Shown piece after piece: positions 1-8,299 of a stretch of DNA of 64,000 nt. This stretch comes from Hymenobacter siberiensis (GTDB taxonomy: Bacteria; Bacteroidota; Bacteroidia; Cytophagales; Hymenobacteraceae): positions 2,666,001-2,730,000 of the forward strand of contig NZ_JAHLZY020000001.1 in NCBI RefSeq assembly GCF_018967865.2, read 5' to 3'. The position numbers were made by a program, and so were the translations under genes. Every line of letters begins with the position of its first letter. Positions within the stretch are counted from its first letter, which is position 1. Under the pieces are notes generated by a model. The model saw only the letters and a program-made list of their open reading frames with translations, ran no database searches and had not been told where the DNA came from.

Positions 1-2416
1 CGAGGCGGGCAATGGGGGTTTCCACCTCCTTGCCGGCCGTCATCATCAGGTCGGCCAGCTCGTCAATTACCAGCACGATGAAGGGCAGGAAGCGGTGGCC
101 TTTCTTGGGGTTGAGGCGGCGCTCGATGAACTTGGCGTTGTATTCCTTCAGGTTGCGGCAGCCGGCTTCCTTAAGCAGGTCGTAGCGCCGGTCCATCTCC
201 ATGCACAGCGAATTCAGCGTGTTCACCACCTTTTTGGTGTCGGTGATAATGGCCTCGTCGGTATCGGGCAGCTTGGCCAGGTAGTGGCGCTCAATCTTGT
301 TGAAGATGCTCAGTTCCACCTTTTTGGGGTCAACGAGCACAAACTTCAGCGTGGCGGGGTGGCGCTTGTAGAGCAGCGAGGCCAGAATCACGTTCAACCC
401 CACCGACTTGCCCTGGCCCGTGGCGCCGGCCATCAGCAAGTGGGGCATCTTGGCCAAATCAGCCACAAAAACCTCGTTGGTAATGGTGCGGCCGAAGGCA
501 ATGGGCAGGTCCATTTCGGTCTTGGCGAACTTCTCCGAACCCAGCACCGAGCGAATGCTCACCATCTCCTTCTTGGTGTTTGGCACCTCGATGCCAATGG
601 TACCCTTGCCGGGAATTGGCGCGATGATACGAATACCCAACGCAGCCAGGCTCAGCGCAATATCGTCTTCCAGGGCCTTGATTTTGGAGATACGAACGCC
701 GGCCTCGGGCACAATCTCATAGAGCGTGACCGTGGGCCCAATGGTGGCCTTGATGCTGGCGATGCTGATGCCGTAGTGGCCCAGCGTCTCCACGATGCGG
801 TCCTTATTGGCTTCGAGCTCCTCCTTGGTTACCTGCGCTTTGGCGATGCCGTAGTCGTTGAGCAGCTCCAGCGTGGGGAACTGGAAGCGCGAGAGCTCCA
901 GCGTGGGGTCGTAGTTGCCGGCGGGCATGGCGTCGGGGTCCTCGTCCTCATCGGCCACGGCCGCAATGTCGGCCCCGGCGTTGGGGTCGAGGTCGTCGCG
1001 GCCGGGCACGGTAATTTCAAGGGACTTCGGGACCTGGGGACCGGGGGACTTGGATGCGGGCAGCGGGACGTCGCCATCGGCCAAGTCGGCCAGCGAAAGC
1101 GGCGTGGGAATGGTGGACGCGGGTAAGCTCGGCACCACAGACAATTCCTCCTCCGCCGTGGGCATTTCGATAGAAAACGACGGGCCGGAAACAACCAATG
1201 GCAGTGCGGCGGCAGCTGTTGAGGCAGCCGAAGTAGCCGCGCTAGTAGCGGCCACAACGGCCGGGGCAACCATCGCACCGGCTACGGCCAGCGGCAGGCC
1301 CGCGCCGGGCCGGGGGGCCGGCTCGTATTCTTTTACGGGTGCCGGAGCCTCCTCTATCTCATCATCAGCATCGAACTCCAGCGCCAGACCGGTGGCCTGG
1401 GCCCCGCCAGCGGCAACCATGGCGGAGGATGTAACCGTAGCCTCTGGCGCGGCCGGGCGGGTTTTCAGGGTCATGGCGGGGGCGGCGGGCGCTACCGGGG
1501 CTACCGGCTGGACGGCAGCCGCCTGCTCGGCGGCAATTTCAGCTTCCAGCTCGGCGTCTTCGTCGGCATCGTCCTCGGTGCTGAGGCTGCGGAAACGGCC
1601 CAGGTTGAGGCTGGTAACGTTGAAGAAGAACACCACGAACGAAATCAGGGCGAAGGCCAGCAGCAGCACCGTGCCCCAGCCAATGAGGCTATCGAGCCAG
1701 GAAGCAGCTTCAAAACCCACGCCGCCACACAGGAAATCGAGTCGGTGGGCCAGCACGGGGTCGGCCCCTGGCGCAGCCAGCGACACCACCACGTAGCCCA
1801 GCAAAATGCTCAGCCAGGCCATGCTGAACAGGCCCAACGCCAGCACGTAGCTCACCGAAACCGGCGCGGTGCGGAACACAATCTTATATCCCAGAAAAAA
1901 AACGATGGGAATGAGGGCAAATGCCGCCACGCCAAACAGCTTGTAAATCAGCAGCTCGGCGGCCCAGGCCCCGAGCAGACCCAGCCAGTTGTGCGACTCG
2001 GCTCCGGCTTCCTTCACCGTCAGGGTGCTCATGGCGCCCACCACGCTCTGGTCGGCGTGGCCAGTGAATAGGAAGGACGTGAAGGCAATGGTGAGGTAGA
2101 GGCTGCCCAGCAACAGCCCGAAGCCCACGAAGAGGTGAAAGCGGCGGTCGCGCAGCAGGGGCAGCAGGTTGCCCACCCCGGGCAGGGGGCCGCGCGGGGC
2201 GCGGGGTGGCTTGGCGGGTTTCGCCGCCGGGGCCTGGGCGGCGCGGGCGGCTTTGGGCACGTTGGCAGCAGCGGGGCGGGGCTGCGGGCGAACAGCGGGG
2301 GCGGCCTCGGGAGCCGGCGCGTTGGGGCGCGGCTCGTTGCGCCGATTGGCTTTGGGCTCGTTCGGGCGGTTAGCCGAGGGGCCGGCGGGAGGGGTTTTAT
2401 AACGATTATCGGCCAT
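1..2416 (-). CDS. ftsK: DNA translocase FtsK (3' end beyond window)
   Basis: FtsK/SpoIIIE double-stranded DNA pump that moves chromosome termini through the division septum and activates XerCD at dif. The protein starts MADNRYK at 2416 and about 805 residues are visible. A Pro/Ala/Arg-rich leader of about 70 residues is followed by four hydrophobic segments (roughly residues 75-250), a linker, and the RecA-like motor. Walker A is GATGQGKS at residues 664-671, followed by VDPKKVEL, and Walker B is VIDELADLM near residue 780. The C-terminal gamma DNA-reading domain lies outside the window. A -7 box sits 20 nt upstream of the start. xerD, a functional partner in dimer resolution, is the next gene upstream on the same strand. 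Confidence 0.95.
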   Translation of the reverse strand, partial: MADNRYKTPPAGPSANRPNEPKANRRNEPRPNAPAPEAAPAVRPQPRPAAANVPKAARAAQAPAAKPAKPPRAPRGPLPGVGNLLPLLRDRRFHLFVGFGLLLGSLYLTIAFTSFLFTGHADQSVVGAMSTLTVKEAGAESHNWLGLLGAWAAELLIYKLFGVAAFALIPIVFFLGYKIVFRTAPVSVSYVLALGLFSMAWLSILLGYVVVSLAAPGADPVLAHRLDFLCGGVGFEAASWLDSLIGWGTVLLLAFALISFVVFFFNVTSLNLGRFRSLSTEDDADEDAELEAEIAAEQAAAVQPVAPVAPAAPAMTLKTRPAAPEATVTSSAMVAAGGAQATGLALEFDADDEIEEAPAPVKEYEPAPRPGAGLPLAVAGAMVAPAVVAATSAATSAASTAAAALPLVVSGPSFSIEMPTAEEELSVVPSLPASTIPTPLSLADLADGDVPLPASKSPGPQVPKSLEITVPGRDDLDPNAGADIAAVADEDEDPDAMPAGNYDPTLELSRFQFPTLELLNDYGIAKAQVTKEELEANKDRIVETLGHYGISIASIKATIGPTVTLYEIVPEAGVRISKIKALEDDIALSLAALGIRIIAPIPGKGTIGIEVPNTKKEMVSIRSVLGSEKFAKTEMDLPIAFGRTITNEVFVADLAKMPHLLMAGATGQGKSVGLNVILASLLYKRHPATLKFVLVDPKKVELSIFNKIERHYLAKLPDTDEAIITDTKKVVNTLNSLCMEMDRRYDLLKEAGCRNLKEYNAKFIERRLNPKKGHRFLPFIVLVIDELADLMMTAGKEVETPIARL

Positions 2417-2435
2417 TCGACGGGTGCAGAAAGGT

Positions 2436-2443
2436 CAAATTTA
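2436..2443 (-). promoter_or_regulatory. -7 promoter box of ftsK
   Basis: On the minus strand this reads TAAATTTG, an exact match to the Bacteroidota sigma-A -7 word TAnnTTTG, 20 nt before the ftsK ATG. I see no clear -33 TTG at the usual spacing. Confidence 0.5.
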
Positions 2444-2494
2444 CACAATGCGGGCGGGATGTGAGAGAACGGGAATAGACGAATTGGGGGCAGC

Positions 2495-2523
2495 TGTCAT
2501 CCTTCGCTGCGCTCAGGATGACA
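2495..2523. repeat. REP-like hairpin between ftsK and xerD
   Basis: 8-bp arms TGTCATCC and GGATGACA around a 13-nt loop containing TTCGCTGCGCTCA. The loop and arms echo the core of the longer REP-like repeats elsewhere in the window, so this looks like a short or degenerate member. Confidence 0.5.
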
Positions 2524-2565
2524 CTTCCATTCCCTTATTCCCTATTCCTCGCCTCCCCCACCCCA

Positions 2566-3465
2566 TCAACTACGCGGATGAAACTCGGTAATCACCTGCC
2601 GCAGGAAGTCCCGGTCCAGGTGGGTATAAATCTCGGTGGTAGTAATGCTGGCGTGGCCCAGCATCTCCTGCACGGCGCGCAGGTCGGCCCCGCCCTCAAT
2701 CAGGTGCGTGGCGAAGGAATGGCGCAGGGTGTGCGGGCTGATAGTTTTGCGCAGGCCCGCCTGCTCGGCCAGCTTTTTGAGCGTGGTGAACACGGTGATG
2801 CGCGAGAGCGGCCGGCCACGCTGGCTCAGAAAGGCAAAGTCCTCACTACCGGGTTTGATGTCGAGATGCCCGCGCACGCCACTGAGATAGAAATTGAGCT
2901 GCTTGAGGGCCTCGCCCCCCACGGGCACCAACCGCTCCTTATTGCCCTTGCCCACCACTTTCATAAATCCCTCGTCGGCGTAGATGTTGCTCAGGCGCAG
3001 GTCGCAGAGCTCGCTCACGCGCAGGCCGGACGAGTACAGCACTTCGAGTAGGGCGCGGGTGCGCAGACCTTCATCGGTGCTCAGGTCGATGGCGGCGAGG
3101 AGCTGCTCCACCTCGGGGTAGCTGAGGGTGTCGGGCAGGTGGCGGCCGGTTTTGGGGGCTTCGAGGGTGTCAGTGGGGTCAACTTTCAGCAAGTCTTCCA
3201 TGATGAGGAAGCTGAAAAACGCCTTCAGGCCCGAGAGCGTGCGGGCCTGGGAGGTGGCGCTCAGGCCCAGGCCTTGCAGGGTGCTGAGGAATTCGCGCAG
3301 TACCTCGGTGCTCACCTGGGTGGGGCCAAGATGCAGCTTTTGGATGATTAGAAACTGCTGGAGCTTGCTGATGTCGCGCACGTAGGCCTCCACCGAGTTC
3401 GGCGAGAGCGACTTTTCGAGGCGCAGGTAGCCGTCGAACTGTTTGAGGGCTTGGGGCCAGGTCAT
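2566..3465 (-). CDS. xerD: Site-specific tyrosine recombinase XerD
   Basis: Tyrosine recombinase of 299 residues, the normal length for XerC/XerD, resolving chromosome dimers at dif with FtsK. Residues 1-100 are the SAM-like DNA-binding core domain. The catalytic domain keeps every active-site residue: R149 (SSGLRVSEL), K173 (GKGNKERLVP), H245 and R248 (HTLRHSFATHL), H271 (LGHASITTTEIY) and nucleophile Y280. The start is the only ATG in a suitable place. It lies divergent to aroQ, with a REP-like inverted repeat between them. The motif wording (PHTLRHSFATHLIEGGADLRAVQEMLGH, here broken up) fits housekeeping XerD rather than a phage integrase. Confidence 0.93.
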   Translation of the reverse strand: MTWPQALKQFDGYLRLEKSLSPNSVEAYVRDISKLQQFLIIQKLHLGPTQVSTEVLREFLSTLQGLGLSATSQARTLSGLKAFFSFLIMEDLLKVDPTDTLEAPKTGRHLPDTLSYPEVEQLLAAIDLSTDEGLRTRALLEVLYSSGLRVSELCDLRLSNIYADEGFMKVVGKGNKERLVPVGGEALKQLNFYLSGVRGHLDIKPGSEDFAFLSQRGRPLSRITVFTTLKKLAEQAGLRKTISPHTLRHSFATHLIEGGADLRAVQEMLGHASITTTEIYTHLDRDFLRQVITEFHPRS

Positions 3466-3491
3466 GGGTTGGGGGAAGAATTTCGGAGTTC

Positions 3492-3603
3492 AAAGAACGT
3501 CATGCAGAGCGCAGCGAAGCATCTTGCCCGCCACCAGCAATCCAATCGGATGAGTTAGTTATTACGGGCAAGATGCTTCGCTGCGCTCTGCATGACGTTC
3601 TTT
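3492..3603. repeat. REP-like long inverted repeat, xerD/aroQ
   Basis: Two perfect 39-bp arms (3492-3530 and 3565-3603) around a 34-nt spacer. Reading inward, each arm starts AAAGAACGTCATGCAGAGC and continues with the GAAGCATCTTGCCCG core. It sits between the divergent xerD and aroQ starts. It is the clearest member of a family repeated across the window. Confidence 0.85.
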
Positions 3604-3638
3604 TGTACCCCACCTCATTCCCTCACCGCCTCTCCAAC

Positions 3639-4085
3639 ATGGACATTCTCATTCTCAACGGCCCCAACCTCAACCTGCTCGGCCGCCGCGAGCCCGGCAT
3701 CTACGGCAACCGCTCATTCGAAGACTTTTTCCCCGAGCTCGAAGAAGCCTTCCCGCAGCTGAAGCTCACGCAGTTCCAATCGAACCACGAAGGCGCAATT
3801 CTGGATAAGCTGCACGAAATCGGCTTCACGCACCACGGCATCGTGCTCAACGCCGGCGGCTACACGCACACCAGCATAGCCCTGGCCGATGCCGTGGCCG
3901 CCATCAACACGCCCGTGGTAGAAGTGCACCTGAGCAACCTGCACGCCCGCGAAGACTTCCGCCAGAAAAGCCTATTTGGGCGGCACTGCGCGGGCAGCAT
4001 TAGCGGCTTCGGGCTGGAAAGCTACCGGCTGGCCGTGCAGTGGTTCGTAAACCAGACGCCCAAACGGGTCGGATTTCGAGTGTAG
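3639..4085 (+). CDS. aroQ: Type II 3-dehydroquinate dehydratase
   Basis: Converts 3-dehydroquinate to 3-dehydroshikimate in the shikimate pathway. The protein is 148 residues, the usual size for the dodecameric type II enzyme. Visible motifs are LNGPNLNLLG (6-15), catalytic Tyr22 in GIYG, NAGGYTHTS (71-79), EVHLSN with catalytic His97, and the R108/R115 substrate loop ending FGRHCAG. The ATG at 3639 is preferred because longer upstream readings would translate the inverted repeat, and the family begins with M-x-I-L-I-L-N-G-P-N. Confidence 0.95.
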   Translation: MDILILNGPNLNLLGRREPGIYGNRSFEDFFPELEEAFPQLKLTQFQSNHEGAILDKLHEIGFTHHGIVLNAGGYTHTSIALADAVAAINTPVVEVHLSNLHAREDFRQKSLFGRHCAGSISGFGLESYRLAVQWFVNQTPKRVGFRV

Positions 4086-4294
4086 GCCGAGCCACTGATG
4101 CAGCGGATTCAGCCGATTAGTCGGATTCGGTGGGTGACGCTGCCTGGTGGAGTACTTCCGGCCATTTATTGATGGGGCGAAAGGATGACGGCAGCGATGA
4201 ATAAACGGCCGTGCAATACGACCTTTGCCGCGACCGTTCCCCCAGGAGCCGTCCCCAAAATCCGATAAATCCGATAAATCCGCGGTTCAGATAA

Positions 4295-5362
4295 ATGTAT
4301 ACTTTCAATCCCGGGCCTTCGGCCGTATATCCCGCCGTTCGGCAGTACCTCACCGATGCATTTGACGAGGGCTGGCTCTCGGCCCCGCACCGCTCCGAAA
4401 AGGTGACCGCCCTGGTGCGCCAGACCGTGACCGACCTCAAAACCAAGCTCAACGTGCCGCAGGACTATACCGTCCTGTTCACCGGCTCGGCTACCGAGTG
4501 CTGGGAAATTCTGGCCCAGAGCCTCACCCCGCGCCGCTCGTTACACATCTACAACGGCGACTTCGGCGAGAAGTGGTATAAGTACGCCAAGGCCATTCGG
4601 CCGGCCAGTACGGGCCTGAGCTTCGGGCTCGATGAGCTGCCCGACATTGCCAGCCTACCCTTCGCCCCCGACGATACCGACCTGGTGTGCATCACCCAGA
4701 ACGAAACCAGCACCGCCACCCAGCTCCGCGAAGGCTTCATCCTGAACCTGTACAACCGCCTCGGCGGGGCCCTGCTGGCCGTGGATGCCACCAGCTCGCT
4801 GGCCGGCCTGAACCTGAAGTACATCAAAGCCGACATCTGGTACGGCTCGGTGCAGAAGTGCTTCGGACTGCCCGCCGGGCTGGGCGTGATGATTTTGTCG
4901 CCCCGCGCCGTGGCCCAGGCCAAGCTGGTGAACGACCGCAGCCACTACAACGGCCTACCCGCCATGCTGAGCCAGATGCTCAACCACCAAACCAACTACA
5001 CGCCCAACGTGCTGGGCATCTACCTCCTGAGCCGCGTGCTGGCCGACCGCGAGCCCATCAAAACCGTGCACCAGCACCTCGCCGACCGCGCCGAAAAGCT
5101 CTACGCTTTCTTCGAGCAGGCCACCCCGCTCACGCCCCTCATCAACAACTACGAAACCCGCTCCACCACCGTCATCGGCCTGCGCGGCGATGCCGGATTA
5201 ATTGATGCAATCAAAGCCAAAGCCCGGGAAGCCGGCCTGCAGCTGGGCAGCGGCTACGGCCCGCTCAAAAACACCACCATCCGCATCGCCAACTTCCCCG
5301 CTGTGCCCGATGCCGCCATGGAGGCGCTGGTGCAGTTCTTCGCCAAAGAGTTTCCGGGATAA
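4295..5362 (+). CDS. Class V aminotransferase, probable phosphoserine aminotransferase
   Basis: PLP-dependent fold-type I aminotransferase of 355 residues. The N-terminal FNPGPSAVYP and the SAPHRSEKV segment resemble SerC/AGXT family enzymes, and TGSATE (63-68) fits the phosphate-binding turn. The PLP lysine should be K188 in WYGSVQKCFGLPAG, following the VDATSSLAGL segment that carries the cofactor aspartate. Phosphoserine transamination in serine synthesis is the most likely role; alanine-glyoxylate or another class V activity cannot be excluded, and no serA is adjacent. The preceding 209 bp contain no other gene. Confidence 0.75.
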   Translation: MYTFNPGPSAVYPAVRQYLTDAFDEGWLSAPHRSEKVTALVRQTVTDLKTKLNVPQDYTVLFTGSATECWEILAQSLTPRRSLHIYNGDFGEKWYKYAKAIRPASTGLSFGLDELPDIASLPFAPDDTDLVCITQNETSTATQLREGFILNLYNRLGGALLAVDATSSLAGLNLKYIKADIWYGSVQKCFGLPAGLGVMILSPRAVAQAKLVNDRSHYNGLPAMLSQMLNHQTNYTPNVLGIYLLSRVLADREPIKTVHQHLADRAEKLYAFFEQATPLTPLINNYETRSTTVIGLRGDAGLIDAIKAKAREAGLQLGSGYGPLKNTTIRIANFPAVPDAAMEALVQFFAKEFPG

Positions 5363-5369
5363 TGCGCCG

Positions 5370-5455
5370 TAGGGTGCGGGGCTTGCCCCCGCCCGCCGCC
5401 CGCGCCGCGCCAACGATTTGGTTCAACGGCGGGCGGGGGCAAGCCCCGCACCCTA
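5370..5455. repeat. 29-bp-arm inverted repeat after aminotransferase
   Basis: Perfect 29-bp arms at 5370-5398 and 5427-5455 with a 28-nt spacer. The arms begin TAGGGTGCGGGGCTTGCCCC. It starts 8 nt after the stop codon and ends 19 nt before the next start, with no U-tract. It is a different sequence family from the GTCATGC repeats. Confidence 0.8.
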
Positions 5456-5474
5456 CCCTTAAGTCCTTCTCCGT

Positions 5475-6035
5475 ATGCTCAATCTCCAGCAAATATTCTC
5501 CGTCACGCTCACACTCTTCGCCGTGATTGACATTATCGGCTCCATTCCCATTATTATTCAGATTCGGCAGCGCGAGGGACAGATTAAAGCCGAGCTGGCT
5601 ACCATTGTAGCCGGCTGTCTGATGGTGGCGTTTCTCTTTCTGGGCCAGAGCATTCTGCATCTTTTTGGGGTCGATAACGAAAGCTTTGCGCTGGCCGGCG
5701 CGGTCATCATCTTCCTCATCGGGCTCGAGATGATTCTCGGCGTCGAGCTTTTCAAGTCCGACCTCACGGCCAGCACCGGCTCCATTGTGCCGCTGGCGTT
5801 TCCGCTCATCACCGGGGCCGGCACCATGACCACGCTACTCTCGCTCCGCGCCGCATACACGCTGCCCAACATCCTGGTCGGCATTATGCTCAACCTCGTG
5901 TTCGTGTACGCCGTGCTCAAAACCAGCCCCTGGATTGAGCGCAAGCTCGGCAAAGCCGGCGAGGACGTGCTGCGCCGCGTGTTCGGCGTGATTCTGCTGG
6001 CCATTGCCATCAAGCTGTTTAAAGCTAATTTTTAA
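5475..6035 (+). CDS. MarC family integral membrane protein
   Basis: Inner-membrane protein of 186 residues with about six hydrophobic segments, matching the MarC/UPF0056 family. Supporting features are the N-terminal TLFAVIDIIGSIPI segment (the family carries a proline-containing D-x-x-G-x-x-P stretch here), the central PLAFPLITGAGTMTTLLSL motif that is nearly diagnostic, and a final helix RRVFGVILLAIAIKL. The function of the family is not established; the old link to multiple antibiotic resistance is not supported. The 5' flank is the inverted repeat at 5370-5455. Confidence 0.85.
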   Translation: MLNLQQIFSVTLTLFAVIDIIGSIPIIIQIRQREGQIKAELATIVAGCLMVAFLFLGQSILHLFGVDNESFALAGAVIIFLIGLEMILGVELFKSDLTASTGSIVPLAFPLITGAGTMTTLLSLRAAYTLPNILVGIMLNLVFVYAVLKTSPWIERKLGKAGEDVLRRVFGVILLAIAIKLFKANF

Positions 6036-6078
6036 ATTAGATGTAAAAAATATGGAAATGTGGTAGATGTGATAATGA

Positions 6079-6163
6079 AGTTGTTTAGAAAGTCACAAAA
6101 GGTACTCAAACGGTCATGCTTCGCTGCGCGCTGCATGACCGTTCGGGGACTTTCTAAACAACT
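6079..6163. repeat. Nested inverted repeat upstream of rnhA
   Basis: Outer arms of 16 bp (6079-6094 and 6148-6163, AGTTGTTTAGAAAGTC) and inner arms of 11 bp (6109-6119 and 6133-6143, AACGGTCATGC), with TTCGCTGCGCG in the loop. The inner part shares GGTCATGC and TTCGCTGCG with the REP-like family. Confidence 0.7.
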
Positions 6164-6234
6164 CCAATGGAAACCTTCCGTAGTCGCTGCATTTTCACAT
6201 TTCGCATATTCGTCACATTTCTCACATCATCCCC

Positions 6235-6705
6235 TTGATTCACCTGTTCACCGACGGCTCGGCACGCGGCAACCCCGGCCCGGGCGGCTACGGCGCCATT
6301 TTGCGCTACGGCCCGCACGAAAAAGAGCTCACCCAGGGCTTCCGCCACACCACCAACAACCGCATGGAGCTGCTGGCCGTGATAGTCGGCCTCGAAGCCG
6401 TGACCCGCCCCGACCTGCCCATCCGCGTCGTCTCCGACTCCAAATACGTGGTCGATTCCGTGGAAAAAAAGTGGGTTTTCGGCTGGGAGAAAAAAGCCGA
6501 TTTCGGTAAAAAAGCCAACGAGGACCTGTGGCGTCGCTTCCTGCGCATCTACAAGCAGCGCAAAGTCACCTTCCACTGGATAAAAGGCCACGCCGGCCAC
6601 GCCGAAAATGAGCGCTGCGACGTGCTGGCCGTGCAAAGCGCCCTGGGCAAAGGCCTGCTGGTGGATGAAGGGTATGAGAAAGGAGTTTTGAATGCTGGGG
6701 GTTGA
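6235..6705 (+). CDS. rnhA: Ribonuclease HI
   Basis: Degrades the RNA strand of RNA-DNA hybrids. The 156-residue protein has the full DEDD active site: D7 (FTDGSARGNPGPGG), E45 (NNRMELLAV), D68 (VVSDSKYVVDS) and D129 (NERCDVLA), with the catalytic-loop histidine in GHAGHAENE at about 119-122. The basic handle loop lies near WEKKADFGKK. There is no in-frame ATG near the expected start, and the conserved I-x-L-F-T-D-G begins directly after a TTG at 6235, so a TTG start is assigned. Confidence 0.94.
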   Translation: MIHLFTDGSARGNPGPGGYGAILRYGPHEKELTQGFRHTTNNRMELLAVIVGLEAVTRPDLPIRVVSDSKYVVDSVEKKWVFGWEKKADFGKKANEDLWRRFLRIYKQRKVTFHWIKGHAGHAENERCDVLAVQSALGKGLLVDEGYEKGVLNAGG

Positions 6706-6762
6706 ATGTTGAGTTAAAAAGTATCAATCAACCCTCAACATTTAAAAATCAACACTTCCAAG

Positions 6763-7509
6763 TTGCCCAACGACTACTTCCAGTTCCAGCAGTTCCGCAT
6801 CGAGCAAAGCGCCTGCGCCATGAAGGTGAGCACCGATGCCTGCCTGCTCGGCGCGGCCGCCGACCTCACCGGGGCCACGCGCCTGCTCGATATCGGCACG
6901 GGCACCGGTCTACTGGCCCTCATGGCCGCCCAGCGCCACGCTACCGTCGCAATCGAAGCGGTAGAGATTGATGCCGCCGCCGCCGCTCAGGCAGCGGCCA
7001 ATGCGGCAGCCTGCCCGTGGGCCGGGCGCATTCGGGTGCGGGCGCTAAGCCTGGCTGAGTACACGGCGACGGCCCCTACCCCGTTGGCTGACGCCGACTT
7101 TCAGTTCAGTCACATTATCTGCAACCCGCCGTTTTTTCGGCAGTCGCTGCGCTCGCCCAATGCGGCGCGCACCACCGCGCGCCACGAAGATGCCGGTTCG
7201 CTTTCCTTTGCAGCACTAGCGGCTTTCGCGGCGAATTTTCTGGCCGTGGCTGGTTTACTCACGGTGCTTCTGCCACCACCCGAAATGCGGGCATTTGAGG
7301 CCGTTGCGGCGCAAGTCGGACTATATCCGGCTACGCGGCTGGTGGTACGGCATCGGCCCGGCAGCCGGCCACTGCGGCACATCACAGGTTTCCGGCCAGG
7401 GGCATCAGCAACACACGAAACCGAGCTAACGATTCGGACAGCGGAGAATGAGACAGAATACTCGGCCGCGTTCGAGGCATTGCTGGCCGGGTTTTACCTG
7501 GCGCTGTAG
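6763..7509 (+). CDS. tRNA1(Val) (adenine-37-N6)-methyltransferase, TrmN6-like
   Basis: SAM-dependent methyltransferase of 248 residues. It shows the family N-terminus F-x-F-x-Q-F-x-I-x-Q-x-x-x-A-M-K-V-S-T-D, the SAM-binding motif LDIGTGTGLLAL (about 43-54), an acidic EIDAAAAAQA segment, and the catalytic NPPFF (about 122-126) typical of N6-adenine methylation. The conserved N-terminus starts at a TTG (6763); the internal ATG at 6820 would remove it. The E. coli homologue YfiC modifies A37 of tRNA-Val. The gene ends 94 bp from the convergent ABC ATPase. Confidence 0.85.
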   Translation: MPNDYFQFQQFRIEQSACAMKVSTDACLLGAAADLTGATRLLDIGTGTGLLALMAAQRHATVAIEAVEIDAAAAAQAAANAAACPWAGRIRVRALSLAEYTATAPTPLADADFQFSHIICNPPFFRQSLRSPNAARTTARHEDAGSLSFAALAAFAANFLAVAGLLTVLLPPPEMRAFEAVAAQVGLYPATRLVVRHRPGSRPLRHITGFRPGASATHETELTIRTAENETEYSAAFEALLAGFYLAL

Positions 7510-7603
7510 CCCCCTGTGCTACAACGGGCTACACCAGCCCCGCCAGCAGGCCCAGCTTCTCACGGTGCAGGCTATCGAGCAGGTCGGCCTCCAGCATACC
7601 GAA

Positions 7604-8212
7604 TTACGCCGCCAGATAATGGCGCTGTACACGCCCATCCACCAGCACCGAGATTTCATTGCAGGTTTCGGTGAGCGCACCCAGGATGTGCGAGGTGAGC
7701 AGCATGCCCGTACCCCGGTCGCGCAGCCGCTTCAGGATTTCCTTCAGCAGCAGGTTGGCTTCCAAGTCGAGGCCGTTGAAGGGCTCATCGAGAATGAGGT
7801 AGCTGAACTGCTGCACCAGCAGGGCCAGCTTCTTGCGCATGCCGGCCGAATGTTCGTCGGCATACTGGTCGAGGGGCAGCTCCAGGATTTGGTTCCAACC
7901 CGCAAAATCCATGATGGCGCGGCCCCGAGCCTGCAGGCAGAATTCCAGATACTCGCGCCCGGTGAGGCACGGGCAGAAATACGGCTCGTAAGGCAGCAGC
8001 CCGCAATGCTCGCGCACAGCCGCCCCGGCTGTATCGCGGATGGTACCGGCAAAGTCGTTTTCCAGCCCATAAAGGCAATTGATAAGCGTAGTCTTTCCCG
8101 CACCATTGGCTCCTACCAGCCCGTGAATAGTGCCGGGAAGCAGGTTCAGGCTCACATCGTGCAGCACAACGTGCGGGCCGTAAGCCTTGCGCAGATTAAG
8201 AATTTCAAGCAT
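7604..8212 (-). CDS. ABC transporter ATP-binding protein, probably C-terminally truncated
   Basis: ATPase subunit of an ABC-2-type exporter, 202 residues from the ATG at 8212. Walker A is GANGAGKTT, Walker B is YLILDEPFNGLD, and the H-loop is LLTSH. The signature region reads HSAGMRKKL in place of LSGGQ-type wording, as in many short ABC-2 ATPases. The cognate permease gene lies 66 bp upstream on the same strand but is broken. Directly after the TAA at 7604-7606 the same frame stays open for 24 more codons (GMLEADLLDSLHREK and so on) to a TAG at 7529-7531, suggesting that a sense codon such as GAA became TAA. The transporter is probably non-functional. Confidence 0.85.
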   Translation of the reverse strand: MLEILNLRKAYGPHVVLHDVSLNLLPGTIHGLVGANGAGKTTLINCLYGLENDFAGTIRDTAGAAVREHCGLLPYEPYFCPCLTGREYLEFCLQARGRAIMDFAGWNQILELPLDQYADEHSAGMRKKLALLVQQFSYLILDEPFNGLDLEANLLLKEILKRLRDRGTGMLLTSHILGALTETCNEISVLVDGRVQRHYLAA

Positions 8213-8242
8213 ACTGTGAGTCAATTAAGAGTCCGGATTTAA

Positions 8243-8299
8243 GAGTTGAGAGGGGAAAGGGAAAGACTCATTCCAACTTTATCTCCTAACTCTCAACTC
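8243..8299. repeat. Inverted repeat between permease remnant and ATPase
   Basis: 10-bp arms GAGTTGAGAG (8243-8252) and CTCTCAACTC (8290-8299) overlapping the end of the permease reading frame. It may attenuate transcription into the ATPase gene; no U-tract is obvious. Confidence 0.45.

Noticed and set aside
2566..3465. Tyrosine recombinase as the integrase of a genomic island
   Set aside because: Length, motif wording and proximity to ftsK fit housekeeping XerD; no attachment-site repeats or cargo were seen.
3490..3500. Outer edge of REP-like repeats (CGTTCTTTG) as a -7 promoter box
   Set aside because: It lacks the conserved TA of TAnnTTTG and is explained by the repeat itself.
7510..7603. 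Separate short gene between trmN6 and the ABC ATPase
   Set aside because: The minus-strand 22-codon frame is in phase with the ATPase and better explained as its lost C-terminus.
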